A stretch of 24,014 bases of DNA, taken from Zygnema cylindricum (taxonomy: Eukaryota > Streptophyta > Zygnematophyceae > Zygnematales > Zygnemataceae). The notes below the pieces were generated by a model, which was not told where the DNA came from, made no database searches, and saw nothing but the letters and a program-made list of their open reading frames with translations. Positions 1 through 9,301 of this stretch are shown piece by piece. The position numbers were made by a program, and so were the translations under genes. The first letter of the stretch is position 1. Each line of letters opens with the position of its first letter. The DNA is taken from assembly GCA_037447655.1 (NCBI GenBank), contig JBBHKE010000101.1, forward strand, positions 1 to 24,014, in the 5' to 3' direction.

Positions 1-357
1 AGAGAGGGGGAAGAGGGAGGGGAAAGGAGAGGGGAGAGAGAGAGAGAGTTTTTTCCATTCCTTCAATTTTGTTTCAAGAAAACATTGTTTCTTCATTCCC
101 ATTTATTTCAAAAACATTATGCTGCTTTCTAAAAATAAAACAGTATCACAACCGTATTTTCGTGATTTTTTTTCTCAATAAGAGATTTTTATCTTCAATA
201 ATGTATGTCATTTTTAACAAATTTTCTTACAACGTTACTTCAAAATAAAAAAAATGCCACTCATAATTTTCCCTTTCTCTCTTTTTTTTTCCGATAATAT
301 ATTTTATTCTCAATAATATTCTATTGTTTTTTATAACTTTTCTAAAAAAAAAAAAAT
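1..357. other. AT-rich 3' flank of the GNAT gene
   Basis: No gene is seen here. The first 50 bases are a GA-rich tract. The rest is AT-rich with poly-A and poly-T runs. On the minus strand an AATAAA (positions 308-303) lies about 50 bases past the GNAT stop codon and could be its polyadenylation signal. That is inference from motif and distance only. Confidence 0.5.
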
Positions 358-480
358 TTACACTGGTTTCTCAAAATGAAACGATGTCACGACCATATTT
401 TCTCGAAAATAAAATTTATGAGCTTGTGGTCGCTGACACCCGGAATCGAGACTGACTTTCGTGCACCCCTCCGCTTGAGC
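358..480 (-). CDS. GNAT exon 3 (C-terminal block and stop)
   Basis: The acceptor is ATTCAG just above 480. The exon has 40 codons and TAA, from AQAEGCTKV to FEKPV. The LDSG and QRPQAHKFY blocks, and the final TSFHFEK, are the typical end of small GNAT enzymes. It joins exon 2 in phase 0 to give LEKK-AQAEG with no gap against the family pattern. Confidence 0.88.
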   Translation of the reverse strand, partial: AQAEGCTKVSLDSGCQRPQAHKFYFRENMVVTSFHFEKPV

Positions 481-848
481 CTGAATAAATAAATAAACAA
501 ATAAATTAATTAATAAATTAATAAAAATGTGAATGAGTAAATTAATAAATAGATAGATAGATATATAAATTTATAAATAAATAAACGAACAAATGAATGA
601 AGAAATGAACGAATGGATGAATAAATGAATACATAAATAAATAGTAAATAGATAAACAGATAAATAAACAAGTGAATAAGTATATAAACGAATGAACGAC
701 AAATGAAGGAATAATTTAATGAACTAATCAATAAACAAATATACAGATAAAGAATTAAATAGATACATAATTGAATAAACAAACAAATAAATGAACAAGG
801 AGGGGAGGGGGGAGGAAGGGGGAGGAGGGATAGGAGGTCGAGGAAGGG

Positions 849-879
<31 letters not shown>

Positions 880-1926
880 GGAGACGCCCACTTTTTTTTC
901 AAGGTATCCAAGTAAAGCTCGCCCAACTCCGGAAGATCTCGCTGTCGATTTTGTCACAAGATCGTCGACATAAAGTTTTTTAATTCCAAAAGTTAACCAT
1001 TGGATCCTCCAACCGGCGACTCCCACGCATTCGCTAGCTGGCGATTCCTCGTTCGTCTGAAAAACGCCCGAAAAACGGAGTCCTTGAAAATATCCGTTTT
1101 TGTATACTGGAAAAAGCGAATAAATGAATCAGTTTGTAAAAGAAGAAGAATGGTGGAAAAAGGAAAAAAAATTAACAAAAATGAATCAGAAAGGAATAAA
1201 ATAAACTAAAATAAAGCAAAACAGAACAAAATTAATGGCCGAAAAATGGAAGCTTTGGGTACAACCGTTTTCGTTTAAGTCAATAAATAAATATGTAAAT
1301 GAACACTCCGATACATGACTAAAAAAATAAATAAATAAGTAATTGCATATATAAATAAATGCATGAATTAGTACTTAAATAAAAAGGGGGAAAAGGTGGA
1401 GAAAGGATGGAGACATTGGACATTGGACTTTAAACATGGACATCTGACATTGGACATTGGACATTGGGACATGGAGACATTGGAGACATTGGACATCAAA
1501 CATTGGACATTGGAAATCGAACATTGAATATTGGGTATTAGAAAATAAACATTGAATTTTGAACCATGAACATCGACCATTAGCCATTGGACATTGGACA
1601 TTGAAATTTAATTAAGCAGAAGGACAACACATTCGAAATTGAGTATCTAAAATTGGACATTGGTGGCAAAAGCTTAACAAGACACGTTTGCGATCGTATT
1701 TTATTCTCTAAAACCTCCAAAAAAAGAAAATGCAATTAAAAAATACAGTCCAAAACACATTTTGCCTGCTAAAATTACCTATCAGGAAAAGTTCGGGCGT
1801 CAAAAATGTCCTTAATTCCTTCAAAACGGGGAAAAGACATTCTAAAAGCCTTGAATCTCCAGGTTCGATATCCTCTATCTGAAATGTAGGGTCTTTATGA
1901 CTTTCTGATTCCATAATTTCAGCCAT
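358..1926 (-). CDS. GNAT-family N-acetyltransferase, complete three-exon gene
   Basis: Exons on the minus strand are 1926-1779, 1106-892 and 480-358; introns are 1778-1107 and 891-481. Joined they give 161 codons plus TAA. The product is a single-domain GCN5-related acetyltransferase, which moves acetyl from acetyl-CoA to an amine; the substrate cannot be told. Residues 16-48 (IEDIEPGDSRLL, then LKELRTFLTPELFL) match the family's first helices. GVAGWRI (78-84) and LYVDDLVT (94-101) are the central strands. R106-SSG-V-G111 is the acetyl-CoA pyrophosphate loop (RxxGxG type). LDSG (132-135) and AHKFY (141-145) are the usual C-terminal blocks. Both introns are GT-AG and the phases (1, then 0) agree. 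Length fits a single-domain GNAT. Start is the first ATG of exon 1. No clear neighbour relation; it diverges from the POLD1 gene 12 kb away. Confidence 0.9.
484..880. repeat. AAAT/AATG-rich simple repeat and GA tract in GNAT intron 2
   Basis: Positions 484-790 are a degenerate tetranucleotide tract (AAATAAAT, GAATGAAT types). Positions 796-880 are G-rich then (GA)n. On the coding strand of the GNAT gene this reads as a long pyrimidine and TTTAT tract in front of the exon 3 acceptor. Confidence 0.85.
892..1106 (-). CDS. GNAT exon 2 (catalytic core and acetyl-CoA loop)
   Basis: The acceptor is a TTTTTCCAG just above 1106 and the donor is GTGGGC at 891-886. The exon brings 2 bases that complete a valine codon, then 71 codons from YKNGYF to LEKK. 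It carries the YVDD strand and the RSSGVG loop. A second AG lies at 1058-1057 in the same frame and would give an exon shorter by 50 bases, but only the 1106 start meets the phase of exon 1. Confidence 0.85.
1413..1609. repeat. TTGGACA 7-bp satellite, array 1, in GNAT intron 1
   Basis: This is an imperfect array of TTGGACA/ACATTGG units with interspersed variants (AAACATGG, GACATCAAAC, GAAATCGAAC). The same 7-mer builds a second array at 19729-20035 inside a POLD1 intron. Confidence 0.9.
1779..1926 (-). CDS. GNAT exon 1 (start codon, N-terminal helices)
   Basis: This exon holds 49 codons plus one base. The ATG is at 1926-1924, followed by a G, as is common for eukaryotic starts. It ends at a GTAATT donor (1778-1773) after LFLI. 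Translation past the donor turns into unrelated phenylalanine-rich sequence, which supports the boundary. Confidence 0.85.
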
Positions 1927-2919
1927 ATTTAATTCTATATGAAAGTTGACAAAGCTTTGGGAGGACCTACCGTCAATACTGACAGTAAAACAGCAAAATT
2001 TAGGTTTAAAATGGAGAATTCGGAGGCTGAGGTTGCAGATTCGCTGTGAAATTCGATCTAAGATTCGGTCAGGGATTCGGTCACAATTTCGTACACCTTC
2101 ATATCGTACGGTACTCTTTTTTTTAATTCAGACAGGCGAGTATTCAAAATGATGGACGAAGAATGAAGTGTAACACACGAAATGTGTCAGTCCGTACGGA
2201 AACTGCCCGATATTTCATACAAAAGTACAAATAAAGCGGCACATAACGGGGTCGACACGGAAAGTCACTGCCGTCACGCTAGGATTTGATTCGTAGCAAT
2301 AGCAAATTGACGACAAAAAAAAATCGCGCGAACCTGTTCTCACATGTTTTACCGTCGACTATGTGAACACCGACTTTAGCGAAAGAAAAAGAAAAAGATT
2401 TTATTTCCAATAATGCGATGGAAATACCATCAAAGTACAAAACATGATTGTCACTAAAAACAAAACATGATTGCTTTAGCGGCTTCATTTATGGGAAGCC
2501 GTACGCTAACTACAGTACAGTAGAGGTAAGGTTCGTTAGTACAGTACTTACTGAACTTTACTGTGGTGTTATCTATGTTAATTAGCGTTAACCCTTGTTG
2601 GCAATAAATCCTTTTACTCTAAATAGAGTTGATAACACCATTCGTTTTTTGACTTTTTCCCACTAATACCTTTTCTACACTATTGGCGATTGTCGGTGAA
2701 CTGTAGCATCATCAGTGCGAAGGTTGCGCGTGATATAAATTCCCTCCGGCTTTTGTTTGCCGGGCTCCGGCCGCATGCACACCGTACAGTAAATCATCCG
2801 TACAGGAAACGGCAGTTCAATTTAACATTTGGGTTCGTGCGAAGACTCCGAATTAAATCTTTGGATACTACATGTAATTGATAACAAGTTATAATATTTA
2901 TTTTCAGAAAGTATCATAT
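1927..2919. other. GNAT upstream region with an old transposon fragment
   Basis: No gene is seen. Bases 2040-2110 are a short GATTCGGTC/AGATTCG-type degenerate repeat. About 2160-2380 matches the inside of the 516-bp MITE at 8786-9301: both share CACGAAATGTGTCA-like sequence, a GTCGACA stretch, AGATTTGATT-like sequence and GCGAACCTGTTCTCACAT. It is thus a fragment of that family without visible ends. Confidence 0.6.
2564..2640. repeat. 77-bp foldback with 10-bp perfect arms
   Basis: TGGTGTTATC at 2564-2573 is the reverse complement of GATAACACCA at 2631-2640. No target duplication is seen around it, so it may be a tiny foldback element or an internal part of a larger decayed transposon. Confidence 0.5.
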
Positions 2920-2993
2920 GGCCTGTTAGCTCAGCTGGTTAGAGCGTGGTGCTAATAACGCCAAGGTCACAGGTTCGATCCCTATACAGGCCA
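2920..2993 (+). tRNA. tRNA-Ile (anticodon AAU), copy 1
   Basis: A 74-nt intronless cloverleaf. The acceptor stem GGCCTGT pairs with ACAGGCC and the discriminator base is A. The anticodon loop CTAATAA gives anticodon AAT, read as IAU for isoleucine. A and B boxes are present (TTAGCTCAGCTGG and GGTTCGATCCC). One T-stem pair is a C-A mismatch (ACAGG against CCTAT) that copy 2 lacks, so copy 2 is likely the better gene. No run of four T follows within 70 bases, which is odd for RNA polymerase III. About 35 bases of 5' flank are shared with copy 2. Confidence 0.85.
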
Positions 2994-3000
2994 AAGAGAA

Positions 3001-3320
3001 AATTCCAGCACTAAAGGCGTCGCTGAGTGAAGTAGACTTGGTTTCAAGGATTCTGAGTGAAATGTTCTCTAAAGGTGGTTTTAAGGATTCTGAGTGAATT
3101 GTTCTCTAAAGGCGTTTACAGGCCAACTTCATGGTTTTACTTCTCTCTGAGTGAATTGTTCTCTAAAGGCGTCGCTGAGTACATTAGCTTTAGAGTTTTA
3201 AGGATTTTGAGTGAATTGTTCTCTAAAGGCGTCGCTGAGTACACTAGCTTTAGAGTTTTAAGGATTTTGAGTGAATTGCTCTCTAAAGGCGTCGCTCAGT
3301 ACATTAGCTTTGCCTTCTAT
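3001..3320. repeat. About 60-bp minisatellite directly after tRNA-Ile copy 1
   Basis: Four to five imperfect units contain GAGTGAATTGTTCTCTAAAG, GGCGTCGCTGAGTACATTAG and TTTAGAGTTTTAAGGATT. The unit motifs CTAAAGGCGTCGCTGAGTGA already appear in the tRNA 3' flank at 3011-3030. One unit (about 3115-3125) carries ACAGGCCA, the 3' end of the tRNA, so the array seems to have been seeded from the tRNA gene edge. Confidence 0.8.
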
Positions 3321-3357
3321 TGCCTCTCTTGACTCTCTTTTTCCGCTTACCAGCCTT

Positions 3358-3441
3358 GCTCCCCCTTTCCTCTCCCTCGCTCCCCCTTTCCTCTCCCTCG
3401 CTCCCCCTTTCCTCTCCCTCGCTCCCCCTTTCCTCTCCCTC
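3358..3441. repeat. 21-bp perfect tandem repeat, four units
   Basis: Four almost identical units of GCTCCCCCTTTCCTCTCCCT plus C. Open frames across it (RERKGGA peptide on the minus strand) are a by-product of the 21-base period. Confidence 0.9.
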
Positions 3442-4243
3442 ATAAAATCAAGGTGGCCCATAATAATCATATAAAATTTCATGGCCTTTATTGCTCAAAA
3501 ACCGTTGTAAAATTCACCAGTGACTAACTTCGACGAATAACACAAACATCCACGCCAATCAAACTCCATTAACATCCCCGTTCTCTTTATCGAGGTCGTT
3601 GTTTTTATTAGACATGCAACACCTTGGTTGGAGTTAATCTTTTGGTTACCAAACATCTTTTGCATTTTGTCTCATACTGTGTTTGCCATGTGTTGTTCCT
3701 CGAATGTAGCATATTGTAAAACAATATGTTCGAGTCCGGTTGTTTCGTGATAAAACTTGAAGTTAAATAAGGATACAGCTCAAAAACGTTCAATGTCCAC
3801 ATATTTGAAGTGCTAAAATTGCCTTTCGTCCAAAAGATTTGTGAGGTTTATATTGCTTGTCGTTTTGGGATGTTCGCCTTCAGTCCTCCGTTGCAATTCA
3901 TCTCCTCAAGTTTTTCCCCATTTCCCACATTCAAAGCTTGCGTATTTTGTATTATCCACCGGGGGTGTGAAACTTCTGAATGTATTCGCACTCTCCTCAT
4001 TAATATACTTGCTAACAGCTGTTCTTGTCCACGTCTCTATCATCTCCAAAATGTGATTTTTCAAAAATGTGATTCTTACTAAGGTTTACATGATATCTTA
4101 GAAGGTGGGTATGAAGATTTCAGAGGCTTTTTTATTTGTCTTTCACCACCATTTGTTGACGTACGTAAAATGTAACGGTCGATACCCGAATGTAGGGTGC
4201 ACCTACACTCAAATAGGTAATAAAATGGACTCACCAGCAACGA
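3442..4243. other. No recognisable feature
   Basis: This is unique-looking AT-rich sequence. Open frames of up to 90 codons (for example 3810-4082) show no family motif, no sensible splice context and no composition difference, so I call no gene. Confidence 0.4.
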
Positions 4244-4321
4244 TATCCGAGTTGGTGGCCCAAGGGTTAACACAATCATATCTTAAATGAAAGGTCCCAA
4301 ATTCAAATCCTGGTCGACGCA
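4244..4321 (+). pseudogene. tRNA-like relic, possibly a SINE head
   Basis: It carries a region resembling a tRNA A box (GTTGGTGGCCCAAGGGTTAA) and a B box-like AATTCAAATCC at the expected distance. A CTTAAAT loop between them could hold a TAA anticodon. Stems are largely broken. No poly-A or T tail is seen, so it may be a decayed tRNA or a SINE 5' end. Confidence 0.35.
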
Positions 4322-5492
4322 TCATTTCTTTATTAATGGGATCGACCACTTTATGACTCGATTCTACGAATCTTAACACCATCATCAGTCGATAATTACA
4401 AATCATGAAATGAGACCTTTCTTCGTCTAATGCTATAGAGGTATTTGTCCTCTAATACCTTGAAGTGCACCCAAACTTTGGAAGATATTCCTCTCGCCAC
4501 AAATTTGTTCTCATTCGCCTATGCATATCCACTTAGTCTTCCTCTAAAACTTTTTCTTTTTTTCATGTCGTAGGCTCGCTAATTTGACAACACATTTTTT
4601 TCGTAAACTTGAGGGTATTTTTTGTTTGAATTGGGGTGTCAATAGAACAACCTTCAAAAATGATGCTTAAAAAACAAAAGAAAATATAAGTAAGGGTGGA
4701 AATAATTAAAAAAGAAAGTAAATGTCGTTGTTGAATAATGATGATTTTTTATTATTGAAACCTGTTAATGAAATTAGGTGCATTTTAGTGGAAATTGCTG
4801 GAATTAGTTGTGATTTTTTTTTAGGGTTCACAAATGTCTTATAAGTGCATTTTGAGGAACTGGTGCAATAAGTTGTCAATCATTTCTAGTACTAGTACAT
4901 TTTTTCTTTAGGATGGTTACCCTATGTTAGGATGGTTATTAAATCATTTTGCTGGTATTTAGCTGGTATTTAGCTAGTATTGTGTATCGATAATCTCTTA
5001 CCGATAATCATATATCGGCTCGATATATCAATATTGCAAAATTTTACAGGTATATAGTTCAAATAGACCAACAACAAAATATAGCGACTGTCGCAATATC
5101 GTGACTTTTCAAGATTTCTTTAGGTTACAATCTTCCGATCTGCTAAAGTTATACTATAGAGTATTAGAGCATAGTAATTCTATAGTTATATTTCAAAATA
5201 TATCGGCGATAACAATTTATTCGTCACCACGCGATACAGCAGACGTCGTTGGATAACCGACAATTTTAGCTACTATGGTAATTAATTAATTATTGTGATA
5301 GGAAATTTACAGGAAGAAATTACACACAACAATTTTTTTTTATTTTTTTTTTTGTGGAAATTTACTACACAACAATTTTGTTTTAGGTTTACACTTGTTG
5401 ACTGGCTCTCCTACGTTTTTGGCCAAATAAAATGCAACAGTTTTCCGCATCGCAATTATTGGTAAAACGGTTACCCTTGACTGTAATACGCT
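4322..5492. other. AT-rich intergenic stretch with ATCG-palindrome patch
   Basis: No gene is seen. About 4985-5040 and 5200-5215 contain TATCGATAA, CGATATATC and ATATCGGCGATAAC motifs like those inside the hAT-like MITEs at 5659 and 12091, so a decayed relative may lie here. About 5300-5390 is an imperfect repeat of GGAAATTTAC and ACACAACAATTTT around poly-T. Confidence 0.4.
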
Positions 5493-5596
5493 GCAGTTTT
5501 GTCTTTCAGTTTTGTCTTTCAGTTTTGTCTTTCAATTTTGTTTTTCAGTTTTGTCTTGCAGTTTTGTTTTCCAGTTTTGTCTTTCAGTTTTGTCCG
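5493..5596. repeat. 13-bp tandem repeat, eight units
   Basis: Eight units of CAGTTTTGTCTTT with few changes. It ends 42 bases before the TA-MITE at 5638. Confidence 0.9.
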
Positions 5597-5658
5597 CATG
5601 TCTTCTTCCGGTGACAGGAATGCAGAATACAGAATGCTACACCGTGTATCGCTATTAG

Positions 5659-5911
5659 TAGTGTTGGGTATCGGGTAGATTCATATCGCGATAATTTCGA
5701 TATTCGATATATCGAATATCGATCGAGGAGGATCCTCGATATATCGTACCGAGACCAACATAAATTATCGCGATATATATCGCAAAAATTTCGTGTCCGT
5801 ACAGTCAGAGTACGGAAAACCGTACGAAAAAGTGTACGGAGAATCGTACGACAAATCGTACGAAAAATCGTACGGATTTGGCCCCCCCCCCCCCCCCACT
5901 GAGCGCTCAGT

Positions 5912-5946
<35 letters not shown>

Positions 5947-6133
5947 GGGTTTTGAAAAAAAAAATTTAAAATTTTCATATTCGATATATCGTCGATACGA
6001 TATATCGGCGATATATCGGCGATATATCGCGATAATTTGAAATTCGATATATCGAAGCGATATATCGAATATCGGGTACATGAAATTCGATATATATCGA
6101 ATATCGGCAATGGGTCCTCGATACCCAACACTA
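5659..6133. mobile_element. hAT-like MITE nested in the TA-MITE
   Basis: Terminal inverted repeats are TAGTGTTGGGTATCG and CGATACCCAACACTA. It is flanked by a perfect 8-bp target duplication, GCTATTAG at 5651-5658 and 6134-6141, the size typical of hAT elements. The 475-bp interior has no transposase. It is rich in CGATATATCG palindromes, has a run of CGTACGG motifs (5800-5880) and a C-run/G-run hairpin. The duplicated octamer lies in the left inverted repeat of the host MITE, so the order of insertion is certain. Confidence 0.9.
5881..5945. repeat. Poly-C/poly-G hairpin
   Basis: A run of 16 C (5882-5897), the palindrome ACTGAGCGCTCAGT, then about 34 G. The two runs can pair as a very GC-rich stem; the G run could also form a quadruplex. 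It lies in the centre of the hAT-like MITE. Exact run length is likely uncertain in any assembly. Confidence 0.85.
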
Positions 6134-6340
6134 GCTATTAGTGTTAATACTTTTTTCGCCTCTTAAAACGTCTTTTCTCCGTACATAAATGTCCTATTTC
6201 CAAGGTTAGAAGCCAATCGGAAGCTGAGAATCTTACCTTTCAATCCCAACCGTCAGATCTACATTCCGACATGTGTGTACGGAGAAAAGATGTTTTAAGC
6301 GACGAAATAATTATTAACACTAATAGCGATACACGGTGTA

Positions 6341-6507
6341 GAATAGAGAATACCGTTACGATACATGCACGTATCCCGTAGCGCGTATTGGCCGTATCGA
6401 TACAGCTTTGCGATACGAAAAGCGAGACTTTATGATATGAGACACGATGCATACCGAAGCGCAATGGATTGAAGCAAATTTAATACTTTGCAAGACAGAC
6501 AGTGCAG
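6341..6507. other. Spacer between two TA-MITE copies
   Basis: This 167-bp spacer holds repeated CGATAC/CGTATC motifs (about six). No gene is seen. Confidence 0.5.
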
Positions 6508-6734
6508 TACAACTGTATTACTATTAGTGATATTTTTTTTTTACCCACTAAAAACATATTTTCTCCGTGCACACTTCATAGATTTCTAATCCGACGGTCA
6601 TGGTTGAAAGACAAGATTCTCACCTTCCGACTGGTGGTCTCCACTCAAAGATTAAATAATTGTGCACGAAGAAAAGAAAATTCAAAATTTATGTGGCGAA
6701 AATAACCTTTACACTAATAGCGACACACGGTGTA
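6508..6734. mobile_element. TA-MITE, copy 2 (diverged)
   Basis: The right end is CACTAATAGCGACACACGG plus TGTA; the left end is a degraded TACAACTGTATTACTATTAG. At 227 bp it equals the reconstructed length of copy 1. Its interior (CCGACGGTCA, AAGATTCTCACCTTCCGA) matches the reverse complement of the interior of copy 1, so it sits in the opposite orientation. Confidence 0.75.
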
Positions 6735-7027
6735 CTACACAACTGTACTTGTACTGTAAGTCTTCGAGTATTTCGATGCCACGTGTCGAATATTGTATCC
6801 TTCCACGTCGATGAATGGATAATTTTCAAGTCAAGCCGGAAGTTTTGGTTATGATGCACGCGTCCGCATCTCAGTCGCCATGAAGAGGTACTATCCAAAA
6901 TGGCAAAATCATTTCATCACTTGACAAATTTTAGCAAACGTACAATTTCGTATATGGAACCAAAGGGCTATATATTTCATAACAAATACAAATATTTATT
7001 TTAAAATATGTCAAGAATATGTCACAT
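6735..7027. other. 5' flank of tRNA-Ile copy 2
   Basis: No gene is seen. The last 50 bases (ATAACAAATACAAATATTTA and on) are similar to the 5' flank of tRNA copy 1, so tRNA and flank were duplicated together. Confidence 0.5.
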
Positions 7028-7101
7028 GGCCTGTTAGCTCAGCTGGTTAGAGCGTGGTGCTAATAACGCCAAGGTCACAGGTTCGATCCCTGTACAGGCC
7101 A
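7028..7101 (+). tRNA. tRNA-Ile (anticodon AAU), copy 2
   Basis: Identical to copy 1 except for one base that restores the T stem (ACAGG with CCTGT). All stems are fully or wobble paired, the anticodon is AAT, and no intron is present. A T5 run lies about 13 bases after the 3' end and could end transcription. The tandem array 7102-8770 begins immediately. Confidence 0.93.
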
Positions 7102-8770
7102 CTTGATGTTACGTATTTTTGATGTTACGTATTTTTGATGTTACGTATTTTTGGTGTCACGTATTTTTGGTGTCGTTTATTTTTGGTGTCGTTTATTTTT
7201 GGTGTCGTTTATTTTTGGTGTCGTTTATTTTTGGTGTCGTTTATTTTTGGTGTCGTTTATTTTTGGTGTCGTTTATTTTTGGTGTCGTTTATTTTTGGTG
7301 TCGTTTATTTTTGGTGTCACGGATTTTTGGTGTCACGGATTTTTGGTGTCACGGATCTTTGGTGTCACGGATCTTTGGTGTCACGGATCTTTGGTGTCAC
7401 GGATCTTTGGGGTCACGGATCTTTGGGGTCACGGATCTTTGGTGTCACGGATCTTTGGTGTCACGGATCTTTGGTGTCACGGATCTTTGTGGTCACGGAT
7501 CTTTGTGGTCACGGATCTTTGTGGTCACTTTGTGGTCACGGATCTTTGTGGTCACTTTGTGGTCACGGATCTTTGTGGTCACGGATCTTTGTGGTCACTT
7601 TGTGGTCACGGATCTTTGTGGTCACGGATCTTTGTGGTCACGGATCTTTGTGGTCACTTTGTGGTCACGGATCTTTGTGGTCACGGATCTTTGTGGTCAC
7701 TTTGTGGTCACGGATCTTTGTGGTCACTTTGTGGTCACGGATCTTTGTGGTCACGGATCTTTGTGGTCACGGATCTTTGTGGTCACGGATCTTTGTGGTC
7801 ACTTTGTGGTCACTTTGTGGTCACGGATCTTTGTGGTCACTTTGTGGTCACTTTGTGGTCAATTTGTGGTCACAGATCTTTGTGGTCACGGATCTTTGTG
7901 GTCACGGATCTTTGTGGTCACAGATCTTTGTGGTCACTTTGTGGTCACGGATCGGATCTTTGTGGTCACGGATCTTTGTGGTCACAGATCTTTGTGGTCA
8001 CTTTGTGGTCACGGATCAGATCTTTGTGGTCACGGATCGGATCTTTGTGGTCACGGATCGGATCTTTGTGGTCACGGATCGGATCTTTGTGGTCACGGAT
8101 CTTTGTGGTCACGGATCTTTGTGGTCACGGATCTTTGTGGTCACGTCGTCTTTCTTGTCACGTCGTCTTTCTTGTCACGTCGTCTTTGTTGCCACGTCGT
8201 CTTTGTTGCCGCGTCGTCTTTGTTGCCGCGTCGTCTTTGTTGTCACGTCGTCACCATTTTTTGTCACCTTTTGTTGTCACCTTTTGTCGTCACCTTTTGT
8301 TGTCACCTTTTTGTCACCTTTTGTTGTCACCTTTTGTTGTCACCTTTTGTTGTCAGCTTTTGTCGTCACCTTTTGTCGTCACCTTTTGTCGTCACCTTAC
8401 CTTTTGTTGTCACGTCACCTTTTGTTGTCAAGTCAACTTTTGTTGCCACGTCACCTATTGTTGTCACGTCACCTTTTGTTGTCACGTCACCTTTTGTTGT
8501 CACATCATCTTTTGTCGTCACGTCTCCTTTTGTCGTCACGTCTCCTTTTGTTGTCACGTCACCTTTTGTTGTCACGTCACCTTTTGTTGCCACGTCACCT
8601 TTTGTTGTCATGTCACCTTTTGTTGTCACGTCACCTTTTGTTGTCACGTCACCTTTTGGTGTCACCTTTATTTGTCACCTTTTTTTTGTCACCTTTTTTT
8701 GTCACCTTTTTTTGTCACCTTTTTTTTGTCACCTTTTTTTGTCACCTTTTTTTTGTCACCTTTTGTTGCC
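7102..8770. repeat. 1.67-kb evolving minisatellite with GTCAC core
   Basis: It is one continuous array whose unit changes along its length. It runs from 16-bp TTGATGTTACGTATTT to TTGGTGTCGTTTATTT and TTGGTGTCACGGATCT. Next comes a mix of 16- and 11-bp units (GGATCTTTGTGGTCAC with TTTGTGGTCAC), then 17-bp GTCACGTCGTCTTTGTT. It ends with 13-bp TTTTGTTGTCACC, 18-bp TTTTGTTGTCACGTCACC and 14-bp TTTTTTTTGTCACC. Because most periods are not multiples of 3, all three plus-strand frames stay open for 550-577 codons. Those frames are repeat by-products, not genes. Confidence 0.95.
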
Positions 8771-8785
8771 CTCGTCATTGGGAAG

Positions 8786-9301
8786 TACACCGTGAATCGC
8801 TAGTACTATTAGCGTTGATAACGCTAATTCAACGCCCCCAAATTTTGACCCTCGAACTTAAAATATAATTTATAACTCTACTTTTTTTTTACGTTAATAT
8901 AAGTGCTGTCTAATTATCGTTAATACCTCCAAATTATACAGTTTTTAAACAGTGGTGTACGAAATGTGTCAATTCGTACTGAAATTGCTCATTACTTGGT
9001 TTCATTCGTACATAAATAATGTCATATAAAGGCGTCGACATTTGAAAGTGAGTGCGTCGACATAAAAAAGCGCACTCAGATTTGATTCCCAATGATAAAG
9101 ACGGCGGAAATCATGCGAACCTGTTCTCACATAAACACGGGTTATACCGGCTACACTAAGGGAAAAGTGTACCCGAATTAGCGTTAGTGATTAATTAGAG
9201 TAAAAAAAATGGCGAATGGCCTTGAACACGAATTAAAGGTCATAACACTATTTTTTTTTTACACTAATGGCTTCTTAACAATAAAAACGATTCACGGTGT
9301 A
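8786..9301. mobile_element. TA-flanked MITE, long form (516 bp)
   Basis: Ends TACACCGTGAATCG and CGATTCACGGTGTA are a perfect 14-bp inverted repeat, followed by TATTAGCG/CACTAATG-like subterminal sequence, as in the 220-bp copies. The interior matches 2160-2380. No transposase is present. The left tip lies 15 bases after the minisatellite. Confidence 0.8.

Larger units (their letters stand above)
5638..6340. mobile_element. TA-flanked MITE, copy 1 (interrupted by a hAT-like element)
   Basis: Ends are perfect 21-bp inverted repeats, TACACCGTGTATCGCTATTAG at 5638-5658 and its complement at 6320-6340; with mismatches the match runs to about 65 bp (to TTTTCTCCGTACA). TA at both tips suggests a Tc1/mariner-like TA target. 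Without the inserted 475 bp and one 8-bp duplication the element is about 220 bp and has no coding capacity. Confidence 0.85.

Noticed and set aside
3057-3332. Repeated LSELFSKGVAEY frame after tRNA copy 1
   Set aside because: By-product of a roughly 60-base minisatellite; 60 is a multiple of 3, so the frame stays open. No start context or homology.
5584-6131. Minus-strand frames rich in RYI/DIS and poly-proline
   Set aside because: They translate the palindromic CGATATATCG and G-run inside the hAT-like MITE.
7119-8868. Three long plus-strand open frames (550-577 codons)
   Set aside because: They are the same tandem repeat read in three frames; the unit has no stop and its length is mostly not a multiple of 3. 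No protein family motif.
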